Positions 17,243 through 26,518 of a DNA stretch of 64,000 bases are shown here, piece after piece. Positions within the stretch are counted from its first letter, which is position 1; the number at the start of each line of letters is the position of its first letter. The notes under the pieces are model-generated. The model saw nothing but the letters and a program-made list of their open reading frames with translations. It searched no databases and was not told where the DNA came from. The stretch covers positions 310,001-374,000 of the forward strand of contig JANQSJ010000004.1 of the NCBI GenBank assembly GCA_028284065.1, written 5' to 3'. The translations under genes and the position numbers were made by a program. The DNA comes from Parvularculaceae bacterium (GTDB taxonomy: Bacteria; Pseudomonadota; Alphaproteobacteria; Caulobacterales; Parvularculaceae).

Positions 17243-18222
17243 GCCGCAACTCTCTTCGGGCGCAGCGTCGGGTCCATCAGCATTTGGGCGATATCCGCCA
17301 GAAGGTTGAGCGCGAGGAACGCCATCGCTGTCAAAATGACAAAGGCGACGATGACTGGCCTATCAAGCGCGGCGACCGAGTCGACAAGTAACTTGCCAAC
17401 GCCAGGCCAAGCGAAGACGGTCTCCGTAATGACTGATCCCGCAATCAGCGCGCCGGTCTCAATAGCGACAATGGTAACCAAGGGCGCGCTCACCGCCTTC
17501 AAGAGATGGTTCGAAATCACGCGGCGCATCGGTAGGCCCTTGGCGTGCGCGAACGAAATAAACGTCTTGTGCTTTGTTTCTTCCGTCATCGTGGAGATCA
17601 TCCGCGTGAAGTAGCCGATCTCGTAAAGAGACAAAGTCACCGCTGGCAAGATAAGATGCGATAGACCATCCGCGGTAAAGACGCTCAGCCGAACGCCCAG
17701 GATTTGTATCGTGTCGCCGCGTCCGATCGAAGGCAAAGCGTCCGCGCCGACAGCAAAAATGTAAATGAGAACAAGGCCCACCCAGAACGTTGGAGCGCTG
17801 TAGCCGAGCACGGCGACGCGTTCGATTGCGGCGGAGAGGCGAGAGGGCTTCTTAAGTCCTGAAATCAGGCCTAAGGGATAGCCGAGGCAAAACGCAATGG
17901 CGATGGCGCACCCGACAAGCTCTAGCGTCGCGGGCAGTCGCTCGAGAATCACCTTCATCGCTGGCTCTTGATATACCCACGACTGGCCGAACTGTCCGCT
18001 CATGACGTCCGCAAGAAAGCGCGCGTACTGAATGTGCAACGGGTTATCGAGACCGAGTTCAGCCCGCAACGCCGCCAAGCGCGCCGGGTCCTCGCGCACC
18101 AGAGGGTCGTAAAGGGCGGCGGGCTCGCCGATCAGGAACACCGCTGCGAAGACTGCGAAAGAGATTGCAATCAGAGTAAGCGCGGATTGTCCGATGCGCG
18201 ATAGAAGAATGGAAAACATCAT
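17239..18222 (-). CDS. ABC transporter permease, DppB type
   Basis: The 327-residue subunit starts with the typical short DppB N-terminus and one membrane segment, then a periplasmic region with LRAELGLDNPLHIQYARFL...GQFGQSW, and five more hydrophobic segments. The EAA-type loop (FAHAKGLPMRRVISNHLLK) and the VFAWPGVGKLLVDSV signature near the end are present. It is translationally coupled by four-base overlaps to both the binding-protein gene and the second permease gene. Confidence 0.93.
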   Translation of the reverse strand: MMFSILLSRIGQSALTLIAISFAVFAAVFLIGEPAALYDPLVREDPARLAALRAELGLDNPLHIQYARFLADVMSGQFGQSWVYQEPAMKVILERLPATLELVGCAIAIAFCLGYPLGLISGLKKPSRLSAAIERVAVLGYSAPTFWVGLVLIYIFAVGADALPSIGRGDTIQILGVRLSVFTADGLSHLILPAVTLSLYEIGYFTRMISTMTEETKHKTFISFAHAKGLPMRRVISNHLLKAVSAPLVTIVAIETGALIAGSVITETVFAWPGVGKLLVDSVAALDRPVIVAFVILTAMAFLALNLLADIAQMLMDPTLRPKRVAA

Positions 18223-19934
18223 TGCGCCTGAGCCAACCGGTTCGTGAGGGCGGGCGTTGCATTGAGAATCTCTAGATCGCGGACATTCTTGGTTGGCTGA
18301 TACTGGATGCGATCGTTGCGATAGCCGAACACATATTCGAAGTGGTAAATCGGGAGGAGGGCGACGTCTTTAGCGGTAAGCCGCGCGACGGCGGCGAGTT
18401 GTTCGTGTTGCTCGGAGACGTCAGCGCTGGTCGTCTGAGCGAGGAGTGCATCCACCATTGGATTCGAGTAGCCGCCGACATTGTCGTACCCATTCGTGTC
18501 GAGCGTGACGGAGACGATTGGCGCTGTGCGATAATACTGCAATCCATAGCTTGATAGGCAGACGGAGAATTCTTTGTTCACCCATCTGCCCCAGTAAACG
18601 CTGGCGGGGATCGCGTCCACATCCACCTCAAGACCGATTTTCGCCCACATGGCGGCCATCGCCTGAAGAATTCGCCTGTCCGGGCCGTATAACCCCGACG
18701 TTCCGTGAAGGGTCAATGCAAATCCGTCGGGGTACCCGGCCTCTTCCAAGAGTTTTCGGGCGCGCCGACGATCGGTCGTAACGTCCTTTATCGCAGCATT
18801 GTGTCCCACAAACCCCGGCGCGATCCACTGCGCAGCCGGCGTCGCGTAACCGTCGAGAAGCTTGTCGACGATAAGTTGCCGGTCAATCGCCAGGGAGAGG
18901 GCCTGGCGGACACGTACATCCTTAAGTGGATTTTCGATCGGCGCTCCGTTCTTGTCGGTGACGAATGGCGATACATCGCGTGCGATATCAATATGAAAAT
19001 AGAGCGCCCTGTTCGCCGGCGCCGTCGCGATGGTGATGTCCTCCGCGCGATCGATACGCTGAATATCGGTGGTCGGGATATAGTTTGTAAAATCAATGTC
19101 GCCTGCCAAAAGGGCTGCGACGCGCGCGGCGTGATTTGGAATGAACTTTAGAACGACATTTTCCCAAAGAGGCGGCTCGCCCCTGAAGTGCGGATTGCGG
19201 ACATACTCGATCAAATCTCCGCGCCGCCATTCGGCGAATTTGTAGGGGCCGGTGCCAACCGCCGCCTCCAGGGTATTGAATTCGGCGGGCGTCGCGTTTG
19301 CGATCTCGCTTGAGAGTATTGGCGCCTCCATCAGATACCCGATGAAGTTTGGCGTCGGCTCGGCAAGTCGCACGATTACGGCGTGCTCACCGCGTGCCTC
19401 AACTGACGAGATCGCATCGGTCACGTATTTAATTGGAATGCCGGCGCCTGGCGGATCGGCGAGTCGTTTCAAGGTGAAGACGACGTCGTCGGCGTCGAAC
19501 GCCGTTCCATCGCTGAATACCACGCTCTTCTTCAAGTCGATCCGCACGGTCAGCGGATCGGTGAATTCGTAGCTTTCGGCAAGAAGCGGGTAGATTGTCT
19601 TGCCATCCAACTCGCGAAAGAAGAGGGGTTCGAAAACTGCAGGGAACGTTGCTTGTTGGATTTGTCCGAATAGGCCGTACTGCGGGTCAAGCGTCTGCGG
19701 CTCTTCGGCGGAACCAATAATGAGCGTCGCCTTTCGCGATTCGCCGTCGCGGGATGCTTCAACGCAACTCGCCATTGCGGCGGCTAGAACAAAGAACGAT
19801 GCAATACGTACGGACGAGAGGGCATGGGCGCCGGCGCATCGAATCGAATTTGCGACCGAACCTAGCCGATGCAAGAGCCAAGGGGCTTTCTGAGCAGGGA
19901 TGCCAGCCGCGCTGTTTCGATCGTCGCCCATCAA
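18219..19934 (-). CDS. ABC transporter solute-binding protein, family 5 (peptide/opine type)
   Basis: The protein resembles DppA/OppA-like binding proteins: EEPQTLDPQYG at the start of the mature part, VRIDLKKSVVFSDGTAFDADDVVFTLKRL, VGTGPYKFAEWRRGD, VRQALSLAIDRQLIVDKLLDG and a LLEEAGYPDGF segment. The N-terminus has a hydrophobic run and a possible lipobox ending in cysteine (AAAMASC), so it may be a lipoprotein; the long leader before it makes the exact start uncertain. Family 5 proteins bind peptides, nickel chelates, opines or oligosaccharides, so the ligand cannot be read from sequence. It is the first gene of the six-gene operon ending with DDAH. Confidence 0.9.
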   Translation of the reverse strand: MMGDDRNSAAGIPAQKAPWLLHRLGSVANSIRCAGAHALSSVRIASFFVLAAAMASCVEASRDGESRKATLIIGSAEEPQTLDPQYGLFGQIQQATFPAVFEPLFFRELDGKTIYPLLAESYEFTDPLTVRIDLKKSVVFSDGTAFDADDVVFTLKRLADPPGAGIPIKYVTDAISSVEARGEHAVIVRLAEPTPNFIGYLMEAPILSSEIANATPAEFNTLEAAVGTGPYKFAEWRRGDLIEYVRNPHFRGEPPLWENVVLKFIPNHAARVAALLAGDIDFTNYIPTTDIQRIDRAEDITIATAPANRALYFHIDIARDVSPFVTDKNGAPIENPLKDVRVRQALSLAIDRQLIVDKLLDGYATPAAQWIAPGFVGHNAAIKDVTTDRRRARKLLEEAGYPDGFALTLHGTSGLYGPDRRILQAMAAMWAKIGLEVDVDAIPASVYWGRWVNKEFSVCLSSYGLQYYRTAPIVSVTLDTNGYDNVGGYSNPMVDALLAQTTSADVSEQHEQLAAVARLTAKDVALLPIYHFEYVFGYRNDRIQYQPTKNVRDLEILNATPALTNRLAQAQ

Positions 19935-20267
19935 CTATTCCGTGTTCGTATTTCTGCTTACCAGCGCCCGGGCTGTGGCGTCGTTGACACACCTTGGACG
20001 CAAATTCCCATTTTCGATCACTGATTCAAACGTTCTCAGGCGTTCGAAACGAAAACGCCCAACCTCCATTAAGCGCACTCAGAAGTGAATTCCGGCACGA
20101 CGCCGGGACTTAATAAAAGCATCCTAATCTCAGAGCTTTGCCGCCGGATCGGCTGGATGCGCGTGAGTTGCTTGGGTCCATCTGAATGCGCTGCCGCCCT
20201 CCTGAATTAGCAGATTATCGTGCAAACCGTTCGCGAAAAGGCTCTCGCTGCCAAGATTCTCGACCAA

Positions 20268-20297
20268 ACATTTGCATTTACGTTTTAACGCAAATGT
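20268..20297. repeat. Nested inverted repeats in the divergent promoter region
   Basis: ACATTTGC and GCAAATGT form a perfect eight-base inverted pair separated by 14 bases. Inside it, CATTTACGTT and AACGCAAATG form a second pair separated by two bases with one mismatch. The cluster of three CATTT-type half-sites overlaps the shared dyad and lies between the divergent ABC operon and the TonB receptor gene. More than one dimer could bind here. Confidence 0.5.
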
Positions 20298-20298
20298 G
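20279..20298. promoter_or_regulatory. Shared operator-like dyad before TonB receptor gene
   Basis: The site is TACGTTT-N6-AAATGTG, matching TACATTT-N6-AAATGTA at six of seven positions in each half. It sits about 60 bases before the receptor start codon and could also act on the divergent ABC operon. The same 20-base arrangement occurs upstream of the aldehyde dehydrogenase, a serine hydrolase and the sortilin-like gene. The remaining part of this 420-base gap (19935-20267) shows nothing else definite. Confidence 0.6.
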
Positions 20299-20357
20299 AA
20301 ACAGATGTGAAGGCTCTAATCATACCGCAGCGCAGCAACGTGAAAGGCAGGCACGTC

Positions 20358-22976
20358 ATGGGGATTAAAAGGGTTTTCAAGCGGGGCGCGTTGCTGGCGT
20401 CGACGGCGCTGGCGATCACGGGGCAATCCGGCGTCGCACATGCGCAAGGTGAAGATGAGGGAGACGTCATCGTTGTAGTCGGCTCGCGTATTGAGCGGTC
20501 TGCGGAAGATACCGCGTCGCAGCCGGTTCAATTCATCGATGAGGCGTTCTTCAAAACGACGCCAGCTGAGAATGTCGCCGACTTCCTCCGGGAAATCCCC
20601 ATCAATACCGGCGCGTCCGCGTCTAACTTCAACGATGAGTACAATGGCGGCAACTCCAGCATAAACCTGCGAGGGGTCGGCCCGCAGTTCACGCTGGTTC
20701 TGTTAAACGGAAGGCGATTTGGCGGCGAGTCCGTACCAGATATCGGGGCGATACCGCCTGAAGCCGTTGAGACAGTTGAAATCCTGAAGACGGGCGCTTC
20801 ATCCGTTTACGGTTCTGACGCTGTTGCGGGCGTCGTGAACATTCGCCTGAAGGAGGATTTCGAGGGGCTTGATGTCGTGGCCTCATATGGCGGGGCGACG
20901 CAAGGCGGCGGGGAGACCTTTCGGGTCGCGGCCGTCGGCGGTTTCCAGACTGAGCGGCTGAGCTTTACAGGATCGCTCGCCTACCAGGACTACAAGGGGT
21001 TCAACCGCGACGAGCGGGTGTTCACCTCCAGCCGTGATTACCGCCGGTTTGGCGGAATCGATCGGCGTAGCGGGTTCATTGGCGATCCGAACGCGATCTT
21101 CATTCCGTCGTCCGGAAACGTTGTCACGCTGGATACCAATCAGGTCGGGCTTGGCGACGTGCCGACAAGCCCCGGCCAGTTCATCCCGTTTCCTGATGAG
21201 AACAACCGCTTTTCAACCAATGAGCCTGGCGTCGCGCCGCCGGTGGAGCGCATTAACGGCCATTGGTCCGTCAAATACGATCTCGTCCCGGACCTCGTTG
21301 AATTCTACACTGAAGGATATGTTGACACGCGCGAGCAGGAGTTCTTCGCGCAAGTTCCGATCGATTTCGGCGCGAATGTGCCGGCGACGAACCCCTTCAA
21401 TCCTTTCGGCGAAGACGTCAGCGCGCGGTTCGTCCTGAGCGAGTTGGACTTCATCACCGAGACGGCGAACGTGATTAACTATCAGGCGGCTGCCGGGTTC
21501 AAGGGCGCGTTAGGGGACCTAAACTATGACGTCAGCTACACCCGATACCGCCAGTCGAACGAACGCGACTACACTGGCGAACTGAACCCGGCGGGGCTCG
21601 CCGCCGCCTTGTCGCGTACGGACGCCACCGCGCTCAATCCCTTCTGCGACGAGTGCAACACCGACGCGCAATTGGCCGGGATCATCGCGCCGCCTGGATT
21701 CATCGATCAAAATGACCAGATCCAGACGATCGATGTCGTCTTTAGCGGAGACGTATTTGAGCTGCCCGCTGGCGCGGTATCGTTCGCGGCTGGCTACCAA
21801 CACCGCGCCGTCGATTTTGACGTCAACTATAATGATGTTTGGGAAAACGGCAGTACGCAATTCTCTTGGTTCACATCGGATTTTGCCGACACCAGCGGAT
21901 CGCGAAACGTCGACGCGGTATTCGGCGAGGTTCTGCTCCCGCTATATGAGAGCGCCAACCCGGACGCGGTTTTCACCCAGGCCGAAGTGACAGGCTCAGT
22001 ACGCTATGAAAATTATAGCGACTTTGGCGGCGCCACCGTGTTTTCAGCGCTTGGAAAGACAGAGTGGTTTGGCGGCGATGTGATCCTTCGGGCGTCATAC
22101 ACCGAATCTTTCCGCGCTCCCCCCGTCGCAGCGTTGACGCTGCCTGAACGCACTCTCTTTGAACCTAGCGGCGGCGGCGTCTTCGACCCTGTGCGAGGCG
22201 GATTCCTGCCGACGTTCTTCCGCACTGGCGGAAATCCTGATCTTGGTCCTGAGGAAGGAACGACGTTCAGCGTTGGCGCAGTGCTGCGGCCGTCGTTTAT
22301 CGAAGGTTTCTTCGCCAGCATTGACTATTTTGATCTGGAGATCACAAACATCATCCGGACGCCGGACGCGCAAGGCCTACTGGAAGGAACGGAAACCGCC
22401 GGCACCATCACGCGGGACGCCAACAATGTGCCAACGCTTGACCTAAGGTTGAACAATGGCGGCGACCGGACCGTGCGGGGGTATGACTTCAGCGTCAGCC
22501 AAACCTTCGATACCGATCGGGTCGGCACGTTCAACATTTATGCGAACGGCGTCGTTCAGGTTGAAAATGAGCGTTTCGAAAACGGCGTCACGACCAATCT
22601 GCTTGGCGAATTCCTTGAAGGTCCGATTCCCAGGTTCCGCGGTATCTTCGGGGTCGGCTGGGCCGGCGACGCGGTCGATTTCGCAGCGAATGTCGACTAT
22701 GCGACTGGCGTCAATGAGTTTCTTGACGCCGGCGCGGTCGTGATCGACCGCAAGACCGATGATTGGGTCACGGTCGATATGCAGATCGGGTACGACTTCA
22801 GCAATGTCGGGCCCAAGGATTCGCTGATCACAAAGAACCTGCGCGCCTATATTGGCGTTGAAAATATCTTCGACGACGGTCTGCCGTTCTTTGCGCGTAG
22901 TTCCGACGGCTGGGATCGCGCAATTGGCGACCTGAGAGGTCGTTACGTATACGGCGGCGTTCGCAAAAGCTTCTAG
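20358..22976 (+). CDS. TonB-dependent outer-membrane receptor
   Basis: The 872-residue protein has a signal peptide (LLASTALAITGQSGVAHAQ), a TonB-box-like DVIVVVGSR segment, and a plug domain with NVADFLREIP, INLRGVGPQFTLVLLNGRR and VETVEILKTGASSVYGSDAVAGVVNIRLK. A long beta-barrel follows, ending in an aromatic C-terminal residue (GVRKSF). This layout is typical of the many receptors used by Caulobacterales, Sphingomonadales and relatives to take up plant or polymer-derived compounds, not only siderophores. The ATG preceded by AAAGGCAGG is preferred over one 51 bases upstream. It is divergent from the ABC operon and has its own terminator, so it is probably monocistronic. Confidence 0.92.
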   Translation: MGIKRVFKRGALLASTALAITGQSGVAHAQGEDEGDVIVVVGSRIERSAEDTASQPVQFIDEAFFKTTPAENVADFLREIPINTGASASNFNDEYNGGNSSINLRGVGPQFTLVLLNGRRFGGESVPDIGAIPPEAVETVEILKTGASSVYGSDAVAGVVNIRLKEDFEGLDVVASYGGATQGGGETFRVAAVGGFQTERLSFTGSLAYQDYKGFNRDERVFTSSRDYRRFGGIDRRSGFIGDPNAIFIPSSGNVVTLDTNQVGLGDVPTSPGQFIPFPDENNRFSTNEPGVAPPVERINGHWSVKYDLVPDLVEFYTEGYVDTREQEFFAQVPIDFGANVPATNPFNPFGEDVSARFVLSELDFITETANVINYQAAAGFKGALGDLNYDVSYTRYRQSNERDYTGELNPAGLAAALSRTDATALNPFCDECNTDAQLAGIIAPPGFIDQNDQIQTIDVVFSGDVFELPAGAVSFAAGYQHRAVDFDVNYNDVWENGSTQFSWFTSDFADTSGSRNVDAVFGEVLLPLYESANPDAVFTQAEVTGSVRYENYSDFGGATVFSALGKTEWFGGDVILRASYTESFRAPPVAALTLPERTLFEPSGGGVFDPVRGGFLPTFFRTGGNPDLGPEEGTTFSVGAVLRPSFIEGFFASIDYFDLEITNIIRTPDAQGLLEGTETAGTITRDANNVPTLDLRLNNGGDRTVRGYDFSVSQTFDTDRVGTFNIYANGVVQVENERFENGVTTNLLGEFLEGPIPRFRGIFGVGWAGDAVDFAANVDYATGVNEFLDAGAVVIDRKTDDWVTVDMQIGYDFSNVGPKDSLITKNLRAYIGVENIFDDGLPFFARSSDGWDRAIGDLRGRYVYGGVRKSF

Positions 22977-23016
22977 TATCCCTCCCGAGAGCTTGGGCGA
23001 AGGTCCGCTTACTACC

Positions 23017-23056
23017 GGCTCACCGAAGCGTCGGCTTTGGTGAGCCATTCTTCTTC
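23017..23056 (+). terminator. Intrinsic terminator after TonB receptor gene
   Basis: A 13-pair stem (GGCTCACCGAAGC with GCTTTGGTGAGCC, one G-U pair) closes a GTCG loop and is followed by a T-rich run ATTCTTCTTC. It lies 41 bases after the receptor stop codon and separates it from the GMC gene. Confidence 0.8.
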
Positions 23057-23149
23057 ACACACAGTCTGAACTACAGTTGAAAGACATTGCCTTTTGTGAG
23101 TTGATCAGGCCCCTTGGCGTGGGTCCATCCGAGCAAATAGTAGATCTAA

Positions 23150-24769
23150 GTGGCGTTAATAGTGCCGGATACTGATGAATTCGACTACATCGTTATCGGC
23201 GGCGGCAGCGCCGGCGCGCCGGTCGCCGCGCGTTTGAGTGAGTCTGGACGTTATCGTGTTCTGCTCCTTGAAGCTGGTCCGCGGAGATCGCCGTTCTGGG
23301 TACGCACGCCGATCGCCTATGTCTTTTTCCTTGAACGTCCGTCTTCCCATAATTGGGGGTTCAAGACCGAACCAGAGGCCACGCTTGGCGGTCGGGTTAT
23401 CAATGCGCCAAGAGGCAGGGGGGTCGGCGGCACATCGCTCATCAACAGCATGATGTATGTGCGCGGCGCGCCATTTGATTACGACGGTTGGCGAGACAAC
23501 GGCGCCATTGGATGGTCCTATGAAGATGTGCTTCCGTTCTTCAAAAAGGCGGAGCGCCACACATGGGGCGAAAGCGTGCATCATGGGGGCGCTGGCCCTC
23601 TGGAGGTCCGGGGACCGCAATCCAAAAGCCCCATCCATGACGCGATGGTTGCGGCTGGCCGGGAGTGCGGTTTTGCGGCGACTGAGGACTTCAATGGTGA
23701 GGCCTATGAAGGCTTCGGCCGCTATCATCACAACCAATTCCTCAAGGACGGACGCCGTTGCTCTACGGGCGCGGCCTATCTGAATGAAAGCGACGTTCCT
23801 GCGAACCTGGAGATCAGGGACAACGCTAGGGTTACGCAGATCGAGATTAAGGATCGCCGCGCGGTCGGCGTCGCCTACAGGCGGCGGGGTGAGGAAATGT
23901 CGTCGTCCTGCCGTGGTGAGGTCATTCTATGCGCTGGCGCCTTTCAGTCCCCCCAGATCATGATGCTGTCGGGCGTTGGGCCGGCGGCGGAACTGGCGCG
24001 TCATGGTATTGAGGTGCTTGCCGCCCAGCCAAGCGTCGGCGCCAATCTCATGGACCATTATGGCGCCGACATTCAGTGTACAGCATCACAGCCCGTTTCG
24101 TTATACTCCTCCATGACATTCCCGGGCGCGTTGATTGCCCTTTACCAAATGCTGTTTCATGGAAAGGGACCCTATACATTTTTTCCGTTCGACTCCGGCG
24201 CCATGGTGCGCAGCGCGCCGGACGCCGAAGAACCTGACGTCCAATTCCTGTGTGGCGACTACACGCGCGAGGGCGGGCGTAAGACCATGCGTCGCCACGG
24301 GTTCAATATCGCGTGGTGTCAAAGCAGACCGAAGAGCCGAGGGCGGGTTTCGCTTAGGTCGGGTGATCCCTTCGACCCGCCGGCGATTAGATACGACTTC
24401 CTGTCAGAGGCGGAAGACCGCGCCGTTCAAAGGCGAGCGTTCAAGCTCGCGCGGCGTTTGATCGAATCGAGCGCATTCGCGCCTTATCTCGGCGTGGAGA
24501 TAGCCCCCGGGCCGGAGTGCCGAACTGATGATGATATTGACGTCTATATCGCATCATATGGCGCTCAGCATCACCATCCATGCGGAACAATGAAGATGGG
24601 GCCGCCTGGCGAGGGCGTCGTTGATCACCGACTGAAAGTTCATGGCATGGAAGGACTTAGAGTCGCCGATGCCTCAATCATGCCGAAAATCGTCAGCGGC
24701 AACACAAATGCCCCGACGATCATGATCGGGGAGAAAGCCGCCGCGATGATTCTGGAGGATGCGCCTTAA
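23150..24769 (+). CDS. GMC-family FAD-dependent alcohol dehydrogenase/oxidase
   Basis: The 539-residue flavoenzyme has the Rossmann FAD motif YIVIGGGSAGAPVAARLS (17-22 glycine cluster), the second GMC signature GRGVGGTSLINSMMYVRG, and the C-terminal catalytic region with HHHPCGTMKMG (H476 the likely base) and SGNTNAPTIMIGEKAA (N520 as second catalytic position). It belongs with choline dehydrogenase-like and polyether alcohol dehydrogenases, oxidising an alcohol to an aldehyde, likely passed to the aldehyde dehydrogenase encoded 130 bases downstream. The start is GTG without a strong ribosome site. No signal peptide is seen. Confidence 0.92.
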   Translation: MALIVPDTDEFDYIVIGGGSAGAPVAARLSESGRYRVLLLEAGPRRSPFWVRTPIAYVFFLERPSSHNWGFKTEPEATLGGRVINAPRGRGVGGTSLINSMMYVRGAPFDYDGWRDNGAIGWSYEDVLPFFKKAERHTWGESVHHGGAGPLEVRGPQSKSPIHDAMVAAGRECGFAATEDFNGEAYEGFGRYHHNQFLKDGRRCSTGAAYLNESDVPANLEIRDNARVTQIEIKDRRAVGVAYRRRGEEMSSSCRGEVILCAGAFQSPQIMMLSGVGPAAELARHGIEVLAAQPSVGANLMDHYGADIQCTASQPVSLYSSMTFPGALIALYQMLFHGKGPYTFFPFDSGAMVRSAPDAEEPDVQFLCGDYTREGGRKTMRRHGFNIAWCQSRPKSRGRVSLRSGDPFDPPAIRYDFLSEAEDRAVQRRAFKLARRLIESSAFAPYLGVEIAPGPECRTDDDIDVYIASYGAQHHHPCGTMKMGPPGEGVVDHRLKVHGMEGLRVADASIMPKIVSGNTNAPTIMIGEKAAAMILEDAP

Positions 24770-24838
24770 GGCAAGGATTGAGACAGACCGTCGCTGGGTC
24801 TCCCGCGATCACAACGGCTTTCGGTGAGCTACGCGTTT

Positions 24839-24858
24839 TACATTTCAATAAAAATCTT
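24839..24858. promoter_or_regulatory. Shared operator-like dyad before aldehyde dehydrogenase gene
   Basis: TACATTT-N6-AAATCTT: the left half is exact and the right half matches five of seven positions of AAATGTA. It lies in a strongly AT-rich stretch 42 bases before the preferred GTG start, suggesting the dehydrogenase can be transcribed separately from the GMC gene. Confidence 0.5.
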
Positions 24859-24900
24859 TTTTGTGTTTTCATGGATATTGAACGCTGGCGAGGAGTTTCT

Positions 24901-26349
24901 GTGCGGAATCTGGCGTCAATAATTGGCGATGGGCGAAAGTCGGCGGCCTCAGACGTATTCGAAGTCCGTTCGCCTGCGACTGACGACGTCGTTGCGCATT
25001 GTGAAGCAGCCGACCTCAATGACGTCGCCGCATCGATGGCGGCGGCGTCAGCGGCGTTTGACGTATGGCGGAAAAGGTCGCCTGAGGAACGGGCGGCGGC
25101 GCTGTTATTGATTGCAGACGGATTATTGCGCTCAGCCGGTGCGCTGGCGCGAATCATTCATGAAGAGCAGGGAAAACCCTTAGCGGAGGCGGAGGGCGAG
25201 GCGCAGTTCATCGCCGAAGAGTTCCGCATGGCCGCGCGTGAAACGCAAATGCTCTTTGGACGTGTCCTCGCGCCGCCCGATCCTTTCACTGAACGCCGCG
25301 TCGAGCGCGCGCCGCTAGGCGTTATCGCTGTCTTTCCTTCTTCGAATTATCCAGCAGCCATTGCTGCGCGCAAACTGGCGGCAGCCCTTGCCGCAGGCTG
25401 TACGGTAGTAATGCGCGCGCCTGAAGAGGCGCCGGGCGCGGCGTTCCATATCGCGGAGAAGTGCCGTCGCTCGCCCCTCCCGAACGGAGCAGTCTGCTGC
25501 CTCGCAGGAAATCCCGAAATAGTGACTGCGGCGATGATTAAAGACCCGCGCTGCGCGGGCGTCTCGTTCACTGGTTCGGCCCGCATCGGCCGTTTGGTTC
25601 TCTCGCATGCCGCCGCCGCGATAAAGCCAAGCGTCGTAGAGCTCGGCGGCGCGGCGCCGGCGATCATTTGCGCAGATGCGGATATTGAGGCCGCCGCGAC
25701 GTCGATCGCCGTGAAGAAACTGGAGAACGCCGGGCAGAACTGCGCGGCGCCGAACTGCGTTCTCGTCGATCGCCGCATCCACCACGCGTTTGTGGATACT
25801 CTTTGGGATCGTTTCCGCGATGCGGCACTCGATGGGGAGGGGCGAATTGCGATTGGTCCCTTGATCAGCAAAGCCGCGGCCGATGACTACAGCAAGAGGC
25901 TATTAGACTTCGGAGCGCAAGGGGCGACGATTCGGCGCGTCGAAGCGCGCCTGCCGGAAAAAGGCAACTTCGTCTGCCCGGCGCTTGCCACAGGCGTCGG
26001 GCCTGCAAGCGCGTTGATCCACGAGGAGATATTCGGACCGCTATTGCCGATCGCGCAAACATCGTCACTCGATGAGGCGCTCGCCATCGCCAATTCGAGT
26101 CCGCTCGGGCTCGTGGGCTACGGATTTTCCGCCTCCGCACGCAATGCCCGTCGGATCGCGGAAGAATTGGAAGTGGGTAGCGTCGCCATAAACAAGACGG
26201 GCGTCGGCGATATTGACGCGCCTTTCGGGGGCTTGCGCGGCAGCGGCTTCGGAACCGAAGGCGGCGGTTTCGGACTTGAGGCGTTTCTCACATGGCGATT
26301 TGTGTCGCACCGCCACATCTCGCCTTCGTCCGACGCGACGGCCGATTGA
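24901..26349 (+). CDS. NAD(P)-dependent aldehyde dehydrogenase
   Basis: This 482-residue ALDH-superfamily enzyme has the catalytic Cys281 (GQNC), the general base Glu247 (VELGG) and the oxyanion Asn149 (SSNYP). The cofactor-binding lysine region is VMRAPEEAP rather than the usual VKPAE, an unusual substitution that could change cofactor preference. It should oxidise an aldehyde, possibly the product of the upstream GMC enzyme, to an acid. The GTG start is chosen because GAGGAG lies five bases before it; an ATG 30 bases upstream lacks such a site. It converges with a TetR gene. Confidence 0.9.
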   Translation: MRNLASIIGDGRKSAASDVFEVRSPATDDVVAHCEAADLNDVAASMAAASAAFDVWRKRSPEERAAALLLIADGLLRSAGALARIIHEEQGKPLAEAEGEAQFIAEEFRMAARETQMLFGRVLAPPDPFTERRVERAPLGVIAVFPSSNYPAAIAARKLAAALAAGCTVVMRAPEEAPGAAFHIAEKCRRSPLPNGAVCCLAGNPEIVTAAMIKDPRCAGVSFTGSARIGRLVLSHAAAAIKPSVVELGGAAPAIICADADIEAAATSIAVKKLENAGQNCAAPNCVLVDRRIHHAFVDTLWDRFRDAALDGEGRIAIGPLISKAAADDYSKRLLDFGAQGATIRRVEARLPEKGNFVCPALATGVGPASALIHEEIFGPLLPIAQTSSLDEALAIANSSPLGLVGYGFSASARNARRIAEELEVGSVAINKTGVGDIDAPFGGLRGSGFGTEGGGFGLEAFLTWRFVSHRHISPSSDATAD

Positions 26350-26518
26350 TAATTTAAGAGCGGATCGTCGGCGGCGCCGCTGAAATTTCCGTAAACTGAA
26401 ATAAGAAACGCAGCATCCGCAGCACGCCTGCTCTGACGCGCCTAAAAACTGCGCACGTCGATCGCAAAGGGTCCAAAGGCTAGGTCGCAGTCACGCGGAA
26501 CCGTTAAAACTGGGGCAG

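Noticed and set aside
23072-23091. Possible extra copy of the TACATTT dyad before the GMC gene
   Set aside because: The left half matches (TACAGTT) but the right half matches only three of seven positions, which is not above chance.
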